Positions 1-9,844 of a stretch of 64,000 nt of DNA are shown one piece after another; the stretch's first letter is position 1; every line of letters starts with the position of its first letter. The position numbers and the translations under genes are program-made. Origin of the DNA: CAWAHD01 sp963781785 (GTDB lineage Bacteria; Planctomycetota; Planctomycetia; Isosphaerales; Isosphaeraceae). The stretch covers positions 310,001 through 374,000 of the forward strand of contig CAWAHD010000001.1 in NCBI GenBank assembly GCA_963781785.1, in the 5' to 3' direction. The notes beneath the pieces are model-generated. The model saw only the letters and a list, made by a program, of their open reading frames with translations, was not told where the DNA came from and ran no database searches.

Positions 1-198
1 GGTACGGGCAAGGCGCGCCTGGTGGTACCGATGGCCCGGTCGGCCATTGCCGCCGGAACCGATGCGATCATGGTCGAGGTCCACGACGACCCTGAGCAAG
101 CTGTCAGCGACGGCGCCCAGACGATCACCCCCGCGGCCTTCAAGCAGTTGATGGATCAATGCCGGCGCATCGCCGAGGCCGTCGACCGGACCATGTAA
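1..198 (+). CDS. 3-deoxy-7-phosphoheptulonate (DAHP) synthase, C-terminal end (partial)
   Basis: Frame 1 is open from the window edge to a TAA at 196-198. The 65 residues are typical of the C-terminus of type I DAHP synthase: a PMARSAIAAG segment, then IMVEVHDDPE and a DGAQTITPAAF stretch (compare the MVEVHPNPE...SDGPQSL pattern of the family). The enzyme condenses phosphoenolpyruvate and erythrose 4-phosphate at the entry of the shikimate pathway. The N-terminal part lies outside the window, so subtype and regulation cannot be judged. Confidence 0.85.
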   Translation, partial: GTGKARLVVPMARSAIAAGTDAIMVEVHDDPEQAVSDGAQTITPAAFKQLMDQCRRIAEAVDRTM

Positions 199-251
199 AC
201 TGCTTTCGCAGATCTCTCGACACGGGCCGGTTTTATTCTTCTGACCGGAGC

Positions 252-2021
252 ATGCGAATGCCGCTGGAACCAGCACCGGTCTTTGATTACGGGTGGCTGA
301 CCACGAGCTGGGGGCGGCAGCGTCATGCTTTGCGTGGGGTCGTCGGGAGTGCGCTCCTCTTTGGGATGGTGATCGTCAGTGCCTTGATCCAGGCCGCCGA
401 CAATCCTGTCCGGCAGGAGGATCAAGCTCGCGGTCCAATTGTACTCCGCGACGTGGCGGCTCAAGCCGGCGTCTCATTCCGATTCGAGACCGGGACCCGA
501 AACAAGCACGACCTCCCCGAAATCATGGGCGGTGGCGTGGCTCTGTTCGATGCCGATGGCGACGGCCTTCTCGATATCTATCTGTGCAACGGGGGGCCGA
601 TCGAACCGTCGCCGGGAAAACCCGATCCACCGTGCCGGCTCTATCGCAACCGGGGAGGATGGCAATTCGAGGACATCACCGAATCAGCCGGCGCGCCCGG
701 GCCAAGCTACGCAATGGGGGCTACCGTCGGCGATTACGACGGGGATGGCCGAGCCGACCTGTTCGTGACCGGGTGGCGCGACCAGCGGCTTTATCACGGC
801 AAGGGCGGCGGCCGATTCGAGGATGTCACCGCCCACACCGGCTTGATCTCGCACCTGTGGAGCACTTCCGCGGCATTTGCCGATCTCGACGGCGATGGCG
901 ACCAAGATCTCTACGTGGCGAACTACATCGATTATGACCCGAAATTCGCTCCGTACTGCGCTGCCCCCGATGGCCGAAGGGATTATTGTGGGCCGGAGGA
1001 CTTCCCGGCGCAGCGCGACCGCCTCTACCGCAACAACGGTGACGGCACCTTCACAAATTGCTCGCAGCTCGCCGGCATCGACCTGCCCGAGGGACGCGGA
1101 CTGGGGATCTTGATCGCCGAGCTGACTGGTGACAACCGCCCGGATATTTACGTCGCCAACGATGGGACATCGGGTTGGCTCTTTGCCAATCGGGGTCAGC
1201 TCCATTTCGACGAGATCGGCGAGAAGGTGGGCATTGCCTGTGACAGCCAGGGCCTGGCGCTGGCGGGTATGGGCGTTGCCGCGGGCGACCTGACCGGCGA
1301 CGGCCTCGCTGATCTGGTCGTCACCAATTTCTACGACCGCTCGACGATTGCCTATCAGGCCCAAGCGCTTCCCCATGGAATTTTCGTCGATTCGTCGAAC
1401 GAGCTTGGGTTGACAGCGACAACGCGAACCGTCCTTGGCTTCGGGGTCGCGACCGTCGATCTCAACGGCGACGGCCGCGCCGACCTGATCCAGGCGAATG
1501 GCCATGTTCTGGATCGAGCCCGGCTCGGCACTCCTTTCGCGATGCGGCCGACCCTGCTTCACAACACAGGCGGACGATTGCGAGATGTTACCTGCGCGTC
1601 CGGTTCGTGGTTCGCCCGCCCGATTCTGGGCCGTGGCCTCGCTGTTGGAGATCTTGATCGCGACGGCCGTCCGGATGTGGTGGCCTGTGCCCTGGATGCC
1701 CCGGCGGCGTTGTTGTCCAATAATACCAAGTCGGGGCCTTACCTTAACCTGGAACTCCTAGACCGCCACGGCCGGCCGGCCTTTGGTGCCCGCGTCCGCG
1801 TCACGGCCAGTGGCCTCAAGCAGACCGGCGTTCTGGCGGCAGGCGGCAGCTACCTGGCTTCCTCGCAGCCACTGTTGTTTATCGGCCTCGGGTCGGCAGA
1901 ATTCGCCGAACGAATCGAAGTATTGTGGCCGTGGGGGCAGACCGAATCCTGGGCCGAGCCGAGTGTACGCGGGCGCGGCCTGCTTTTGCTCAAGCAGGGA
2001 AGCGGGCGGCCGGAGTCGTGA
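252..2021 (+). CDS. CRTAC1-like FG-GAP/VCBS repeat protein with ASPIC/UnbV C-terminus
   Basis: About 589 residues if the ATG at 252 is used (another ATG at 258); the open frame extends upstream to 159 but overlaps the preceding gene. The N-terminus has a hydrophobic segment around residues 30-50 that should act as a signal or anchor. At least six calcium-binding-type FG-GAP repeats follow (DADGDGLLDIY, DYDGDGRADLF, DLDGDGDQDLY, LTGDGLADLV, DLNGDGRADL, DLDRDGRPDV), forming a predicted beta-propeller. The last ~100 residues match the ASPIC/UnbV module (GARVRV, AGGSYLASSQP, GLG, VLWPWG). Such secreted proteins are abundant in planctomycetes; the ligand is unknown. Confidence 0.85.
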   Translation: MRMPLEPAPVFDYGWLTTSWGRQRHALRGVVGSALLFGMVIVSALIQAADNPVRQEDQARGPIVLRDVAAQAGVSFRFETGTRNKHDLPEIMGGGVALFDADGDGLLDIYLCNGGPIEPSPGKPDPPCRLYRNRGGWQFEDITESAGAPGPSYAMGATVGDYDGDGRADLFVTGWRDQRLYHGKGGGRFEDVTAHTGLISHLWSTSAAFADLDGDGDQDLYVANYIDYDPKFAPYCAAPDGRRDYCGPEDFPAQRDRLYRNNGDGTFTNCSQLAGIDLPEGRGLGILIAELTGDNRPDIYVANDGTSGWLFANRGQLHFDEIGEKVGIACDSQGLALAGMGVAAGDLTGDGLADLVVTNFYDRSTIAYQAQALPHGIFVDSSNELGLTATTRTVLGFGVATVDLNGDGRADLIQANGHVLDRARLGTPFAMRPTLLHNTGGRLRDVTCASGSWFARPILGRGLAVGDLDRDGRPDVVACALDAPAALLSNNTKSGPYLNLELLDRHGRPAFGARVRVTASGLKQTGVLAAGGSYLASSQPLLFIGLGSAEFAERIEVLWPWGQTESWAEPSVRGRGLLLLKQGSGRPES

Positions 2022-2066
2022 CCACGCTAGCCCTGATCTCCCTACCTATGTCGGGAAAAAATCGCG

Positions 2067-2924
2067 ATGTCGAGCCCGGATCATGAGAACCAGCATACGT
2101 TCCAGTGCATGGAGATCTGGGGTGGAATCGAGCCGGTGAAACGTATGGTCTCCACACCGGGCCTCGATCTCTGGGTATTCAGCCGGCCATACCAGGGAGA
2201 TGAACAAGGGGGCGATGTCTATTATGTTTCGCTCTGCGGCGGCGGCGTAATCACTCGGATTGTGCTGGCCGACGTCTCGGGGCACGGAGCATCAGCCGCC
2301 GAATTCTCGATTTTCCTCCGGAGTTTACTGCGCAAGAACATCAATCAGAAGAGCCAGAAGCGTCTGGTCGAGCGGCTCAATCGCCAGTTCACCGAGATGT
2401 CGGCCATGCGGCGGTTTGCAACCGCCCTTGTGATCACGTATCTCGCCTCCCGGGACCGGCTCTCGGTTTGCAATGCGGGACACCCGCGCCCGCTTTACTA
2501 TCACGCAAAACACGGCACCTGGTCGCTGCTCGCGCAACATTCGAGCGACCAAGATGTGGGGAGCAACCTGCCACTGGGCCTGGACGAAGCGACGAGCTAC
2601 CAGACCTATGACGTCGATCTGGGCCGCGGCGATCTCATGTGCTTCTACACCGATGCGCTCACCGAAGCCATCGACCCCGTGGGGAAGTTGCTCGGCGAAA
2701 CCGGATTGCTCGAAGCGGCCCGCGGACTGGATTTGTCCGATCCCCGTCCCAGCACAATCGGTTCGGCACTCCTGCACGCCGTCGCGCAATATAGTCAGCA
2801 CCGCGATCCCGATGATGATGTCACCCTGATCGTGATCCGCCATAATGCCTCAGCTTCACCACGGCTGTCGCTCTCCCAGAAACTCGACGTCTACGCCAAG
2901 GTTTTCGGCCTCAAGGCGGTTTGA
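2067..2924 (+). CDS. SpoIIE-type PP2C serine/threonine phosphatase
   Basis: A 285-residue protein that is essentially one RsbU/SpoIIE phosphatase domain. Metal-binding acidic positions are visible: GGD near residue 50, ADVSGHG near 68-74, a YTDALTEA block matching the family's YTDGVTEA, and DDDVTLIVIR near the C-terminus. Enzymes of this family dephosphorylate anti-sigma-factor antagonists or similar phospho-switches in the cytosol. No sensor domain or transmembrane segment is present, and no partner anti-sigma gene is adjacent, so the target is unknown. Confidence 0.85.
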   Translation: MSSPDHENQHTFQCMEIWGGIEPVKRMVSTPGLDLWVFSRPYQGDEQGGDVYYVSLCGGGVITRIVLADVSGHGASAAEFSIFLRSLLRKNINQKSQKRLVERLNRQFTEMSAMRRFATALVITYLASRDRLSVCNAGHPRPLYYHAKHGTWSLLAQHSSDQDVGSNLPLGLDEATSYQTYDVDLGRGDLMCFYTDALTEAIDPVGKLLGETGLLEAARGLDLSDPRPSTIGSALLHAVAQYSQHRDPDDDVTLIVIRHNASASPRLSLSQKLDVYAKVFGLKAV

Positions 2925-3096
2925 TCCCCGAGTCCAACAATAGCCGCCTCGAACGCCCTGAACGCTTGCCGGACCGAGGCGATCCTTCCCTCTTGATCCC
3001 CCATCGATTAGTCTCAAGCGACGAACCGAGACCGCGACGCGGTTTCACCGGTTCGTCCGTTCGAGTCGACTGTACGACTTCTGGGAGCCGCAACCG

Positions 3097-5934
3097 ATGA
3101 TCCGCGTGATCTGGCTTGTGTCGGGAATGGTCCTGCTTGCACCAGGAACAGGGTCTGGCGACGAGACTGCCATCCCCAAGCCGGAGCATCCTCGGCCTGA
3201 TGCCATGCGCGTCCCGTGGGCCAATCTCAACGGGCAATGGGAATTCCGGTTCGACGCCAAGGATCAAGGGCTTATCGAGGGCTGGGAGCGGCTGGGCGCG
3301 GGCGGCTACGACCGCACGATCGTCGTTCCCTTCCCCTGGGAGAGCAAACTTTCCGGCATCCACCAGACCAAGGACGCGCCGAAGATCGCCTGGTATCGCC
3401 GCCGCTTCCGTGTCCCAAAGGAGTTTCCTTCCGGTCTCCGGGTCTGGCTCCGGTTTGGCGCGGTTGACTGGCGCGCCGACGTTTGGGTAAACGGGCGAAA
3501 AGCCGTCGAGCATGAGGGGGGTTACACACCATTTGAAGTTGATATCTCCGACACGATTGACCAAGACGCCGAGAACGTCTTGGTGGTCCGCGCGTTCGAC
3601 CCCACCGACCCAGCCCTCCCAACGGGTAAGCAGGTTGGCTGGTACACGCCCAGCTCCGGGATCTGGCAGACTGTATGGCTCGAGGCTCGGCCGAAGACAT
3701 ATCTTGCCGGCTTCCAGATCACGACGGAGATCCAGCCCGCCAAAGTTCGAATAGCCGTTGACGTCGCGGGCCTCGACCGAGCGAAGTACGAAGTCTCTCT
3801 CAAGCCCAAAGACTCGTCGGTCAAGGCAGTTTCGCGACTGACCGGTCCACCCCCTCGATCCGACAACGTCGGGGTCGAGAAGTCGCTCGTGTCCGTCGAG
3901 CTGGAAGCTGCCGTCGAAGAACCCATGTTATGGACCCCGGAGACCCCAAACCTTTACGAAGCGAAAATCCAGCTCAAGGATCCCGAAGGCAAGGTGATCG
4001 ACACGGTCGAGACCTACTTCGGGCTCCGGACGATCGGCCACGGCAAGTACGGTGAAGAACCGTTCGAGCGGATCCTCTTGAACGGAAAGCCGCTATACCT
4101 TCGGGCAGCCCTCGACCAATCGTTCAACCCCAACGGGATTTACACGGCGCCGGACGACGATTTTCTCAAGCAAGATATGATCATCGCCAAGATGATGGGA
4201 CTTAATGGTTTGCGGATTCATATCAAGCCCGACGAACCCCGCCGGCTCTACTGGGCGGACCACATCGGCGTTTTGATTCTCGAGGACATGCCCAATACCT
4301 GGCGGCAGACAACGGCTGCTCGACGGGCGTGGGAGCAAACAATGCGGGAGACCATCGTGCGCGACCGCAATCACCCCGCGATCATAGCCTGGGTCGCATT
4401 CAACGAAACCTGGGGACTGGGCCGGCCCCAAGATTACAAGAAAGACCACGACACCCAGGCCTGGGTCGGCAGCATGGTCGAGAAAATCCGCACTCTCGAC
4501 TTTCACCAGCGACTGGTCGAGGACAACTCGCCCTGCAACGACGATCATATCGCTGACACCGACTTGAATAGCTGGCACTTCTATATCGACGATCACAAGG
4601 CGGCACGGCGACACATCGAGGAAGTGGTTGCAAAAACCCATCCAGGCAGTCCATTCAACTATTGCCCGGGGGTTGTGCAGACGAGCCTTCCCTTGATCAA
4701 TTCGGAGTATGGCGCTGTCTCGGCGGGCGGTGGCGACCGTGACATTTCCTGGGGTCTACGCGACTTGACGACCCAGCTTCGCCGGCATCGCAAGATTCAA
4801 GGGTTCGTTTATACCGAGCTTTCCGACATCGAATGGGAGCACAATGGGCTGGTCAATTACGATCGGACGCCCAAGGTCTTCGGCTACGACACCTGGCTGC
4901 CTGATATGCGGCCCAACGAGCTGTTGGGCGCCGATTTCATCGGGTACGACGCACCGCCAGCGATCGTGGGTAAACCCGGTGAGACGATCACCGTCCCGAT
5001 CTTCGTCAGCCACTATTCCGATCGCAAGGGGCCGGCCAAGGTGCGCTGGTGGGTCAGTGGCTACGATTCGCGCGCCGATATTCGAGCCATTGTGGAGCCG
5101 AGAAACATCCCGATCACGTGGAAACCCTACGACGTCGTCGATCTAAAACCCCTCGAGGTCAAGCTGCCCGCCTATCCATTTGTTGGCGCGCTCCTGCTGA
5201 CCTTGCGCGATGAGCAGAATCGACGGATCGCGGCCAACTTCGTCAACCTGGTCGTGCACCCGCTTCGTCCTTTACCGCGCATCGAGCGCCGCGGACCCAA
5301 CGCAGCAATCGTCCGGTTCGCGCCGGGAGACTTCGCGATGCGGCAATGGACCGATCAAACAACCGAGCCTGCCGGTAAGGTCTACGGGAAGGGCAAGGGT
5401 TATTTTGAGTACCGGCTCCAAATCCCGGCCTCGGTCGCCAATGCCCGCCCCCAATCCTTCTATTACCTGCTTCAGGCGGGCTCGAAGGCCAGGCGCGAGC
5501 GCGTCGACTGGCCCGCACGAGTGAACCGCCAGGATTACCCCCAGACCGACCTGGCCCGCAACTGGCCATCAACGCTCGTCCTTTCCGTAAATGGACGGTC
5601 AGTCGACCGGGTCACGCTGGCCGACGACGCGGCCGACGCGCGAGGCGTTCTCTCTCACCTGGCGGGAGTCGAGCAGGGAAGTCACGGCGAACTCGTCGAT
5701 GGGATGGTGACACTCACCGATCGCGACCGCGCCGGGCTCGCGGAAGGTCTGCCCATGATACTGCGGCTGGCCGTCCCCGATGACGCACCCAAACAAGGGG
5801 GCCTCTCGCTCTATGGTGCCAGCACCGGCGAGTTGCCCCTGGACCTCACGCTTGAGTTCACTACGCGCGATCCACTGCCCGACAACCTGGGGGTCGACCC
5901 GAACGCCCCGATCGCGGTACCCGCTGGGCCGTGA
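3097..5934 (+). CDS. Glycoside hydrolase family 2 protein (beta-galactosidase/glucuronidase-like)
   Basis: A 945-residue protein with an N-terminal signal peptide (IRVIWLVSGMVLLAPG). It has the GH2 order: sugar-binding jelly roll (~30-200), immunoglobulin-like domain (~205-315), TIM barrel (~320-600) and extra C-terminal beta domains. In the barrel the general acid/base is E437 in AFNETWG and the nucleophile is likely E537 in INSEYG. It should cleave beta-galactosides, beta-glucuronides or beta-mannosides outside the cytoplasm; the specificity cannot be read from the sequence. It stands alone with no polysaccharide-utilisation partners beside it. Confidence 0.88.
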   Translation: MIRVIWLVSGMVLLAPGTGSGDETAIPKPEHPRPDAMRVPWANLNGQWEFRFDAKDQGLIEGWERLGAGGYDRTIVVPFPWESKLSGIHQTKDAPKIAWYRRRFRVPKEFPSGLRVWLRFGAVDWRADVWVNGRKAVEHEGGYTPFEVDISDTIDQDAENVLVVRAFDPTDPALPTGKQVGWYTPSSGIWQTVWLEARPKTYLAGFQITTEIQPAKVRIAVDVAGLDRAKYEVSLKPKDSSVKAVSRLTGPPPRSDNVGVEKSLVSVELEAAVEEPMLWTPETPNLYEAKIQLKDPEGKVIDTVETYFGLRTIGHGKYGEEPFERILLNGKPLYLRAALDQSFNPNGIYTAPDDDFLKQDMIIAKMMGLNGLRIHIKPDEPRRLYWADHIGVLILEDMPNTWRQTTAARRAWEQTMRETIVRDRNHPAIIAWVAFNETWGLGRPQDYKKDHDTQAWVGSMVEKIRTLDFHQRLVEDNSPCNDDHIADTDLNSWHFYIDDHKAARRHIEEVVAKTHPGSPFNYCPGVVQTSLPLINSEYGAVSAGGGDRDISWGLRDLTTQLRRHRKIQGFVYTELSDIEWEHNGLVNYDRTPKVFGYDTWLPDMRPNELLGADFIGYDAPPAIVGKPGETITVPIFVSHYSDRKGPAKVRWWVSGYDSRADIRAIVEPRNIPITWKPYDVVDLKPLEVKLPAYPFVGALLLTLRDEQNRRIAANFVNLVVHPLRPLPRIERRGPNAAIVRFAPGDFAMRQWTDQTTEPAGKVYGKGKGYFEYRLQIPASVANARPQSFYYLLQAGSKARRERVDWPARVNRQDYPQTDLARNWPSTLVLSVNGRSVDRVTLADDAADARGVLSHLAGVEQGSHGELVDGMVTLTDRDRAGLAEGLPMILRLAVPDDAPKQGGLSLYGASTGELPLDLTLEFTTRDPLPDNLGVDPNAPIAVPAGP

Positions 5935-6034
5935 GAGGAGTGTGCCGCCGCCCCGGAAATGGCCCCTCTCCCAAGCGGCCTTCACGTCTCGTCGAAACCC
6001 ACATCGAGATTGGAGACAACACCGCGGCTTGCAC

Positions 6035-6310
6035 TCATAGGGCGTTCTGCCGATCGAGGAATCGCTCGCCACTGCCTGTCAACAGCCAGTGAGGATGGAC
6101 CCCGGTCACTTCGATGAAGCGAAGAATCGAGTGCGCGGGGATGGTAAAGCCCGACTCGTAATGATGCAATGTTCGGAAGGGAATTCCCAGGGCTTCAGCC
6201 AAGAGCGGACCTCCGTTCTCGCCGTAGAGCGCGACCCGGATCTCACGAACTCGCACTGCAAGATCGCTCTTGAGGGTCTGCCAGTCGGAGTCAGAAGCGG
6301 GATTTTCCAT
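6035..6310 (-). CDS. Small helix-turn-helix DNA-binding protein
   Basis: A 91-residue protein if started at the ATG at 6310; the open frame could extend to 6337. The region from residue ~15 to 75 resembles a Cro/XRE-type helix-turn-helix: LAVRVREIRVALYG, then LAEALGIPFRTLHHYE as helix 2-turn-recognition helix, followed by ILRFIEVTGVHPHWLLTG. Such small regulators often serve as repressors. Its upstream side is where the ISKra4-like element inserted about 110 bp away, so the insertion may have separated it from its promoter. Its target is unknown. Confidence 0.65.
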   Translation of the reverse strand: MENPASDSDWQTLKSDLAVRVREIRVALYGENGGPLLAEALGIPFRTLHHYESGFTIPAHSILRFIEVTGVHPHWLLTGSGERFLDRQNAL

Positions 6311-6421
6311 GGACAGATCACCGTCCTTAATTCTCAAAATGATATGGCGTCATCGGCAGTGAGCAAAGCAGAGATTATGGGCGAAGCGTCGCGTTAGTGC
6401 CAGAGTAGGCACCAAGGAACG

Positions 6422-6430
6422 GGACGGAAA
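6422..6430. repeat. Target-site duplication, left copy (GGACGGAAA)
   Basis: Nine bases directly abutting the left terminal inverted repeat of the ISKra4-like element, identical to 7894-7902 on the other side. Confidence 0.85.
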
Positions 6431-6453
6431 GGCTGCGCCAATTGATTCTGGCG
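6431..6453. repeat. Left terminal inverted repeat of ISKra4-like element
   Basis: 23 bp, pairing with 7871-7893 in inverted orientation at 19 of 23 positions. The transposase stop codon (6455-6457) lies just inside it. Confidence 0.85.
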
Positions 6454-6454
6454 G

Positions 6455-7839
6455 TCAGTTTCGAGACGCGCAATAAGGATCCCAATGGTCGCTGTAGGTC
6501 AAACAACATAACTCGGCCATTCGGTTGACGTTGTCGAGCTGCCACCGAGCTCCCGTTTGTTTGAGTCGGCGGCCGACCAAATTCTTGGCCGCGCCTTCGA
6601 CCATTCCACTGCCGATTGACTGCCCCGTATACAAGCGGTGGCAGTAGTTGAGGCGCTCGGTATGCACGGCGAAATAGCTCATCAATTCGTCCAGTGGGGC
6701 GCGGTCGTCTGGTCCATCACCCGGTGTCAGCGTCTGGCCTAATTGGTCGCAGAGGCCAGCCCAGCCATCGGACAACAGTAACCCGCGGCCCCGGTTCAGC
6801 CATTCTGTCGCGGCCGCCGTTCCCTCGCCGTACTTTTTTCGCGCCGCGTCGGCGATGTGCTCGGCGGCGTGGTAGATATCGAGAACTTGAGTACAGCCAG
6901 GGAACTGTCGCGACGAGGCGTTCCAGATCCATTCGGCACCGTCTCCCAAGACGGTGATCGTGCTCCGATCCTCGATCCCCAACCGGATCGCCCATTCACC
7001 CCAACGGGGCGCGAAATCGTCGATCGTCTCGATCGCAGCGAACGCGAACCGCGTCGTTGGGGCGGGTAGATGCCGCTTGTCCCAATCCGAAGGCGTAGAT
7101 GGTTCGCCACGCTCCCGGCGGGCGAAGATGCCAATCTTCATGTCCCGCCAACCTTCGGGCGTGTTGACCTTGGCAGCGTCGGTCTGGAATTCGATATCCC
7201 CGGGGGCATCAGCGAATGCCTTGGCCACGACCGGCGAATTGGCCCGGAAGTCGGCAATCCGAGTGGACTCTGCCTGGCAAGCTTGCCGAATCCGTTCATC
7301 GCTGATCGTCCAGCCACAGCACTCGGACAGTAGCCGCCCAGATGCCTCGAAGGAATTCTGGCCTCCAAGCAGACAGATCAGCCGGCTCGCCTGTCGCGTG
7401 AGGAACCCTTCCAGGCCCAAGAAACGATCAGCCGCGTAGCCCCCTAAATCACAGGATGCGCAGGAGAAATAGGTACGTCGAAGCACAATCGCCCCGAGTG
7501 CGGTCATCACCGTTTTAGGCGCACCGCCTTTGTGACGTCCCGTAGCTCCACACGGGCAGATTCGAGCGGCGCCCCCTTTTTTTCCAGGGTTTCTGCTCGG
7601 TTTTGCAGGGTTGACTCCAATGCTTTCTTCAAGAAGGCACGGCCGTTGCCCAGCAAGAACGATTCGCAATGGTCGAGTACCTGTCCGTAAGGGGCAGCGT
7701 CGGCGGCTGCCTCGAGTTCTTGGGCCATGACAACAGCCTGTTCGACGATGAGTCTTTGTAGCGGAGTGAGGCGATCAAGATCAGAGGGGAGCATGAGTGC
7801 ATCATCCTTGAGCGGTGTTCCATCCTTAGGTAACGCCAA
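6455..7839 (-). CDS. ISKra4-family transposase, two frames joined by a probable -1 programmed frameshift
   Basis: Two overlapping frames form one transposase. The upstream frame (7839-7507, TTG start at 7839 or ATG at 7794) encodes a helical N-terminal region. The downstream frame (7669-6455) encodes the zinc-finger and catalytic part: CPCGATGRHKGG, TYFSCASC, a catalytic VLGDGAEWIWN, DIYHAAEH and a C-terminal GSGMVEGAAKN block. The frames meet at a run of seven A and five G (minus strand), read in the zero frame as GAA AAA AAG, so it contains the heptamer A-AAA-AAG at 7582-7576. A -1 slip there joins LEKK to GGAARICPCG and yields about 461 residues. A homopolymer sequencing error is the alternative, but the exact codon phase favours recoding. 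Confidence 0.8.
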
Positions 7840-7870
7840 CTACCGCTTTATACCCATCTCCCGACCAAAC

Positions 7871-7893
7871 TGCCAGAATCTGTTGGCGCACCC
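7871..7893. repeat. Right terminal inverted repeat of ISKra4-like element
   Basis: Inverted partner of 6431-6453, beginning with GGGTGCGCC when read inward from the outer end. Confidence 0.85.
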
Positions 7894-7902
7894 GGACGGA
7901 AA
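7894..7902. repeat. Target-site duplication, right copy (GGACGGAAA)
   Basis: Identical to 6422-6430 and directly abutting the right terminal repeat. Confidence 0.85.
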
Positions 7903-8118
7903 CAACTCGCCGAATCGGGAGCGAGGGCCCCTCGGTGCTCTCGAACGATGCCATTTCGGCGCCCACATTGCGCACTCGCGATTTTGACGCCCCACACAAA
8001 AGCTGTGCTAGCCCGATCCCCTGCAATCAAACGACATACGGCGAGCGAAAATCGACGCGAGAGGCGTTCTGGACATGGCAGAATTGTGGCACAAAGTGGC
8101 ATGTTTTTCGGCATGGTT
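7903..8118. other. Intergenic stretch between two insertion elements
   Basis: No convincing gene. Reading frames here are short, change strand and show no family signal. It is probably the old upstream region of the HTH gene at 6035-6310, now separated from it by the ISKra4-like element. Confidence 0.5.
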
Positions 8119-9844
8119 CAAAACGCCCGTTTTCGGGTGACATCAGGCCTCTCCGCGCGGACCCCGATCGTTCCGCGTCTGGAGCGGGTCTATGCCGCCA
8201 TCTGGTTGGCGTGGAATGCTGCGGCTTTAGTTTCGCGAAAACCGGGTGTACCCCAGATCTTCCAGCCAGTGTGCATGCTGCTGCCCCGTCAGTAACTCGG
8301 CGGGACTCTTGTCGACTCGACTCGGGTCCTCACTGCGTAGGTACCGGCGGTGGTTCAGGAAGAACTGAAGCAACGTCAAGTAGTCCTTCCCTAACTGCCG
8401 CCGCAGGAAGAAGTAAGTTCGCAGCCGGCTGTTGAGGTTCTCGACCAGACTGCTGGCACGCACAACGCGATCGGATAGTTCCCGCACGTCGGCCCACACT
8501 CCGTGATAACGCCCTCGTAGCGTCTCCCGCAAAGTCGCGACACGAGACCACCGCTTTGGGTTCCACGTCGGCAGAAATTACACCTCCAAGACCTCCCGGG
8601 CGGTCGCCACACTGATCTGCCAGTCTTGGGCCAGGTTCTCCAGATCACGGTCCAGTTGCACAGTAAACGCTAAAAGGTTGTCTCCCTGATTCTCCAGCAT
8701 GGTTCTGACCAGCTTGATCTGGTGCGGGCAGGCTGACTCGCGGGTGCGCAACTCCGCCACCACGAAGTCAAGCAGGTCGCGGCGGATCGCGTAGTTCGGA
8801 CCGGCCACCGACAAGATGTCGTACTGTAGCCAATGGGCTAACAACGCCGTCTCTTCAGCCAACGCGATCGCCTTGGCTTCAGCCGACCGGGCGTACCCTA
8901 GTTTCCGGGGCAAACCCTGGATCTTCTTGCCGCGATAACGACGTCCGGGGATAGGTCGCTTTCGCTCAAGCTTGGTCCGGGCGTCGATGGCTTCGTAAGC
9001 CCGTTTCTCAAGGTAGCCGACCAGCGGCCCGATGGCGTACAACGCATGGAAAATATCACCGCGGCAGGGAACTTCAGGTAGAGCTTCCTTGTGTCCGGCG
9101 CGGAGTCCCGCGCCGAAATCGGCGACGTTGGCCTCGGGAGCGAAGCCTTGGTCGACCAGTTCCAGCAGCCGGATGCCCCAGGTATCGGCATCGCAATGCT
9201 GTTCCGGACTCAGCAAGAAGCAGACGGTGGATTGGGCATCGACCCCCACGAAGACCGGATCGCTTCCCTGGAAGATCTCATCGAGAAGACCGACGTGAAT
9301 GCGGGAGAGGTCGTATTGTTGGTTGATTGCCTGGGCAAGAATAACAGCGCTGTGCACGATGTTGTGCACGGTCCCCACCGAGAGCCGGTAATCAAAGACG
9401 TCTTGAAGCAGTTCGATCACGCCGCGGACTGAACTATGGCAGATCAGCACCAAGGCCAAGACAAGTTGCCGCAGCCAAGTCTTGGTGACCGGCAGGTAGA
9501 AAAGGACGCCATCGGATCGACTCGAGGGTGCGAAGGCTTCGCTGAGCGCCTCCTCGGCGGTGTGAGCCTGCTGATAGAGAAACTTGCGACTGACTTCATA
9601 CTCCCAGGCCAGGCCTGAGACAGGTTGAGCACCAGCGAGTACTTGGATAGCCAGATTTCGCCGTTCCTGGGGCAGCAGCCTCTTGGCCGCCCAGTCAGGG
9701 GGGCCGGGCAATTCTGCGACCGGCACCGACATCGGATTGCGTCGACGAGTACGAGAAAGTAGCTTGGGCGTCCATGCCTGTCTCCTTGATGGTGGTGCCG
9801 GGATTGTAAGCTCCAGCACTAACATGGAGGAGACAGGCGTTTTG
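8119..9844 (-). mobile_element. Candidate second insertion element (DDE transposase, inactivated)
   Basis: A 9-bp word CAAAACGCC at 8119-8127 recurs inverted at 9836-9844, bracketing the split transposase gene. Similarity further inward is weak and no target duplication is evident, so the exact ends are tentative. A separate 10-bp perfect inverted repeat (9776-9785 with 9829-9838, GCCTGTCTCC) straddles the likely transposase start region. Confidence 0.45.
8227..9825 (-). pseudogene. DDE-type transposase interrupted by an in-frame TAA
   Basis: A 533-codon frame in two pieces. The first (9825-8578) ends at a TAA at 8580-8578. The second resumes in the same frame without any shift and runs to 8227. 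The first part carries an HTH-like region and two acidic blocks (VFVGVDAQS and VADFGAGL / GDIFHALYA). The second part carries the SSLVENLNSRLR segment that would supply the catalytic Glu, then FLNHRRYLRSEDPSRVDKSPAE. The first ORF alone would therefore lack the third acidic residue. The family could not be named with confidence. Start candidates are 9825 and the ATG at 9732. Confidence 0.75.

Larger units (their letters stand above)
6431..7893 (-). mobile_element. ISKra4-family insertion sequence, complete, with TIRs and 9-bp target duplication
   Basis: A 1463-bp element. The ends are imperfect inverted repeats: left GGCTGCGCCAA...GATTCTGGCG at 6431-6453, and right, read inward, GGGTGCGCCAA...GATTCTGGCA at 7893-7871, matching 19 of 23 positions. 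Immediately outside both ends lies the same 9-bp word GGACGGAAA (6422-6430 and 7894-7902), a target-site duplication. GGG-type termini and a 9-bp duplication fit the ISKra4 family, as does the transposase inside. Both repeats and the duplication are intact, suggesting a fairly recent insertion. Confidence 0.88.

Noticed and set aside
684..1562. 292-residue minus-strand frame inside the CRTAC1-like gene
   Set aside because: Antisense of FG-GAP repeats gives long open frames because of repeated GAC/GGC codons; no domain signal.
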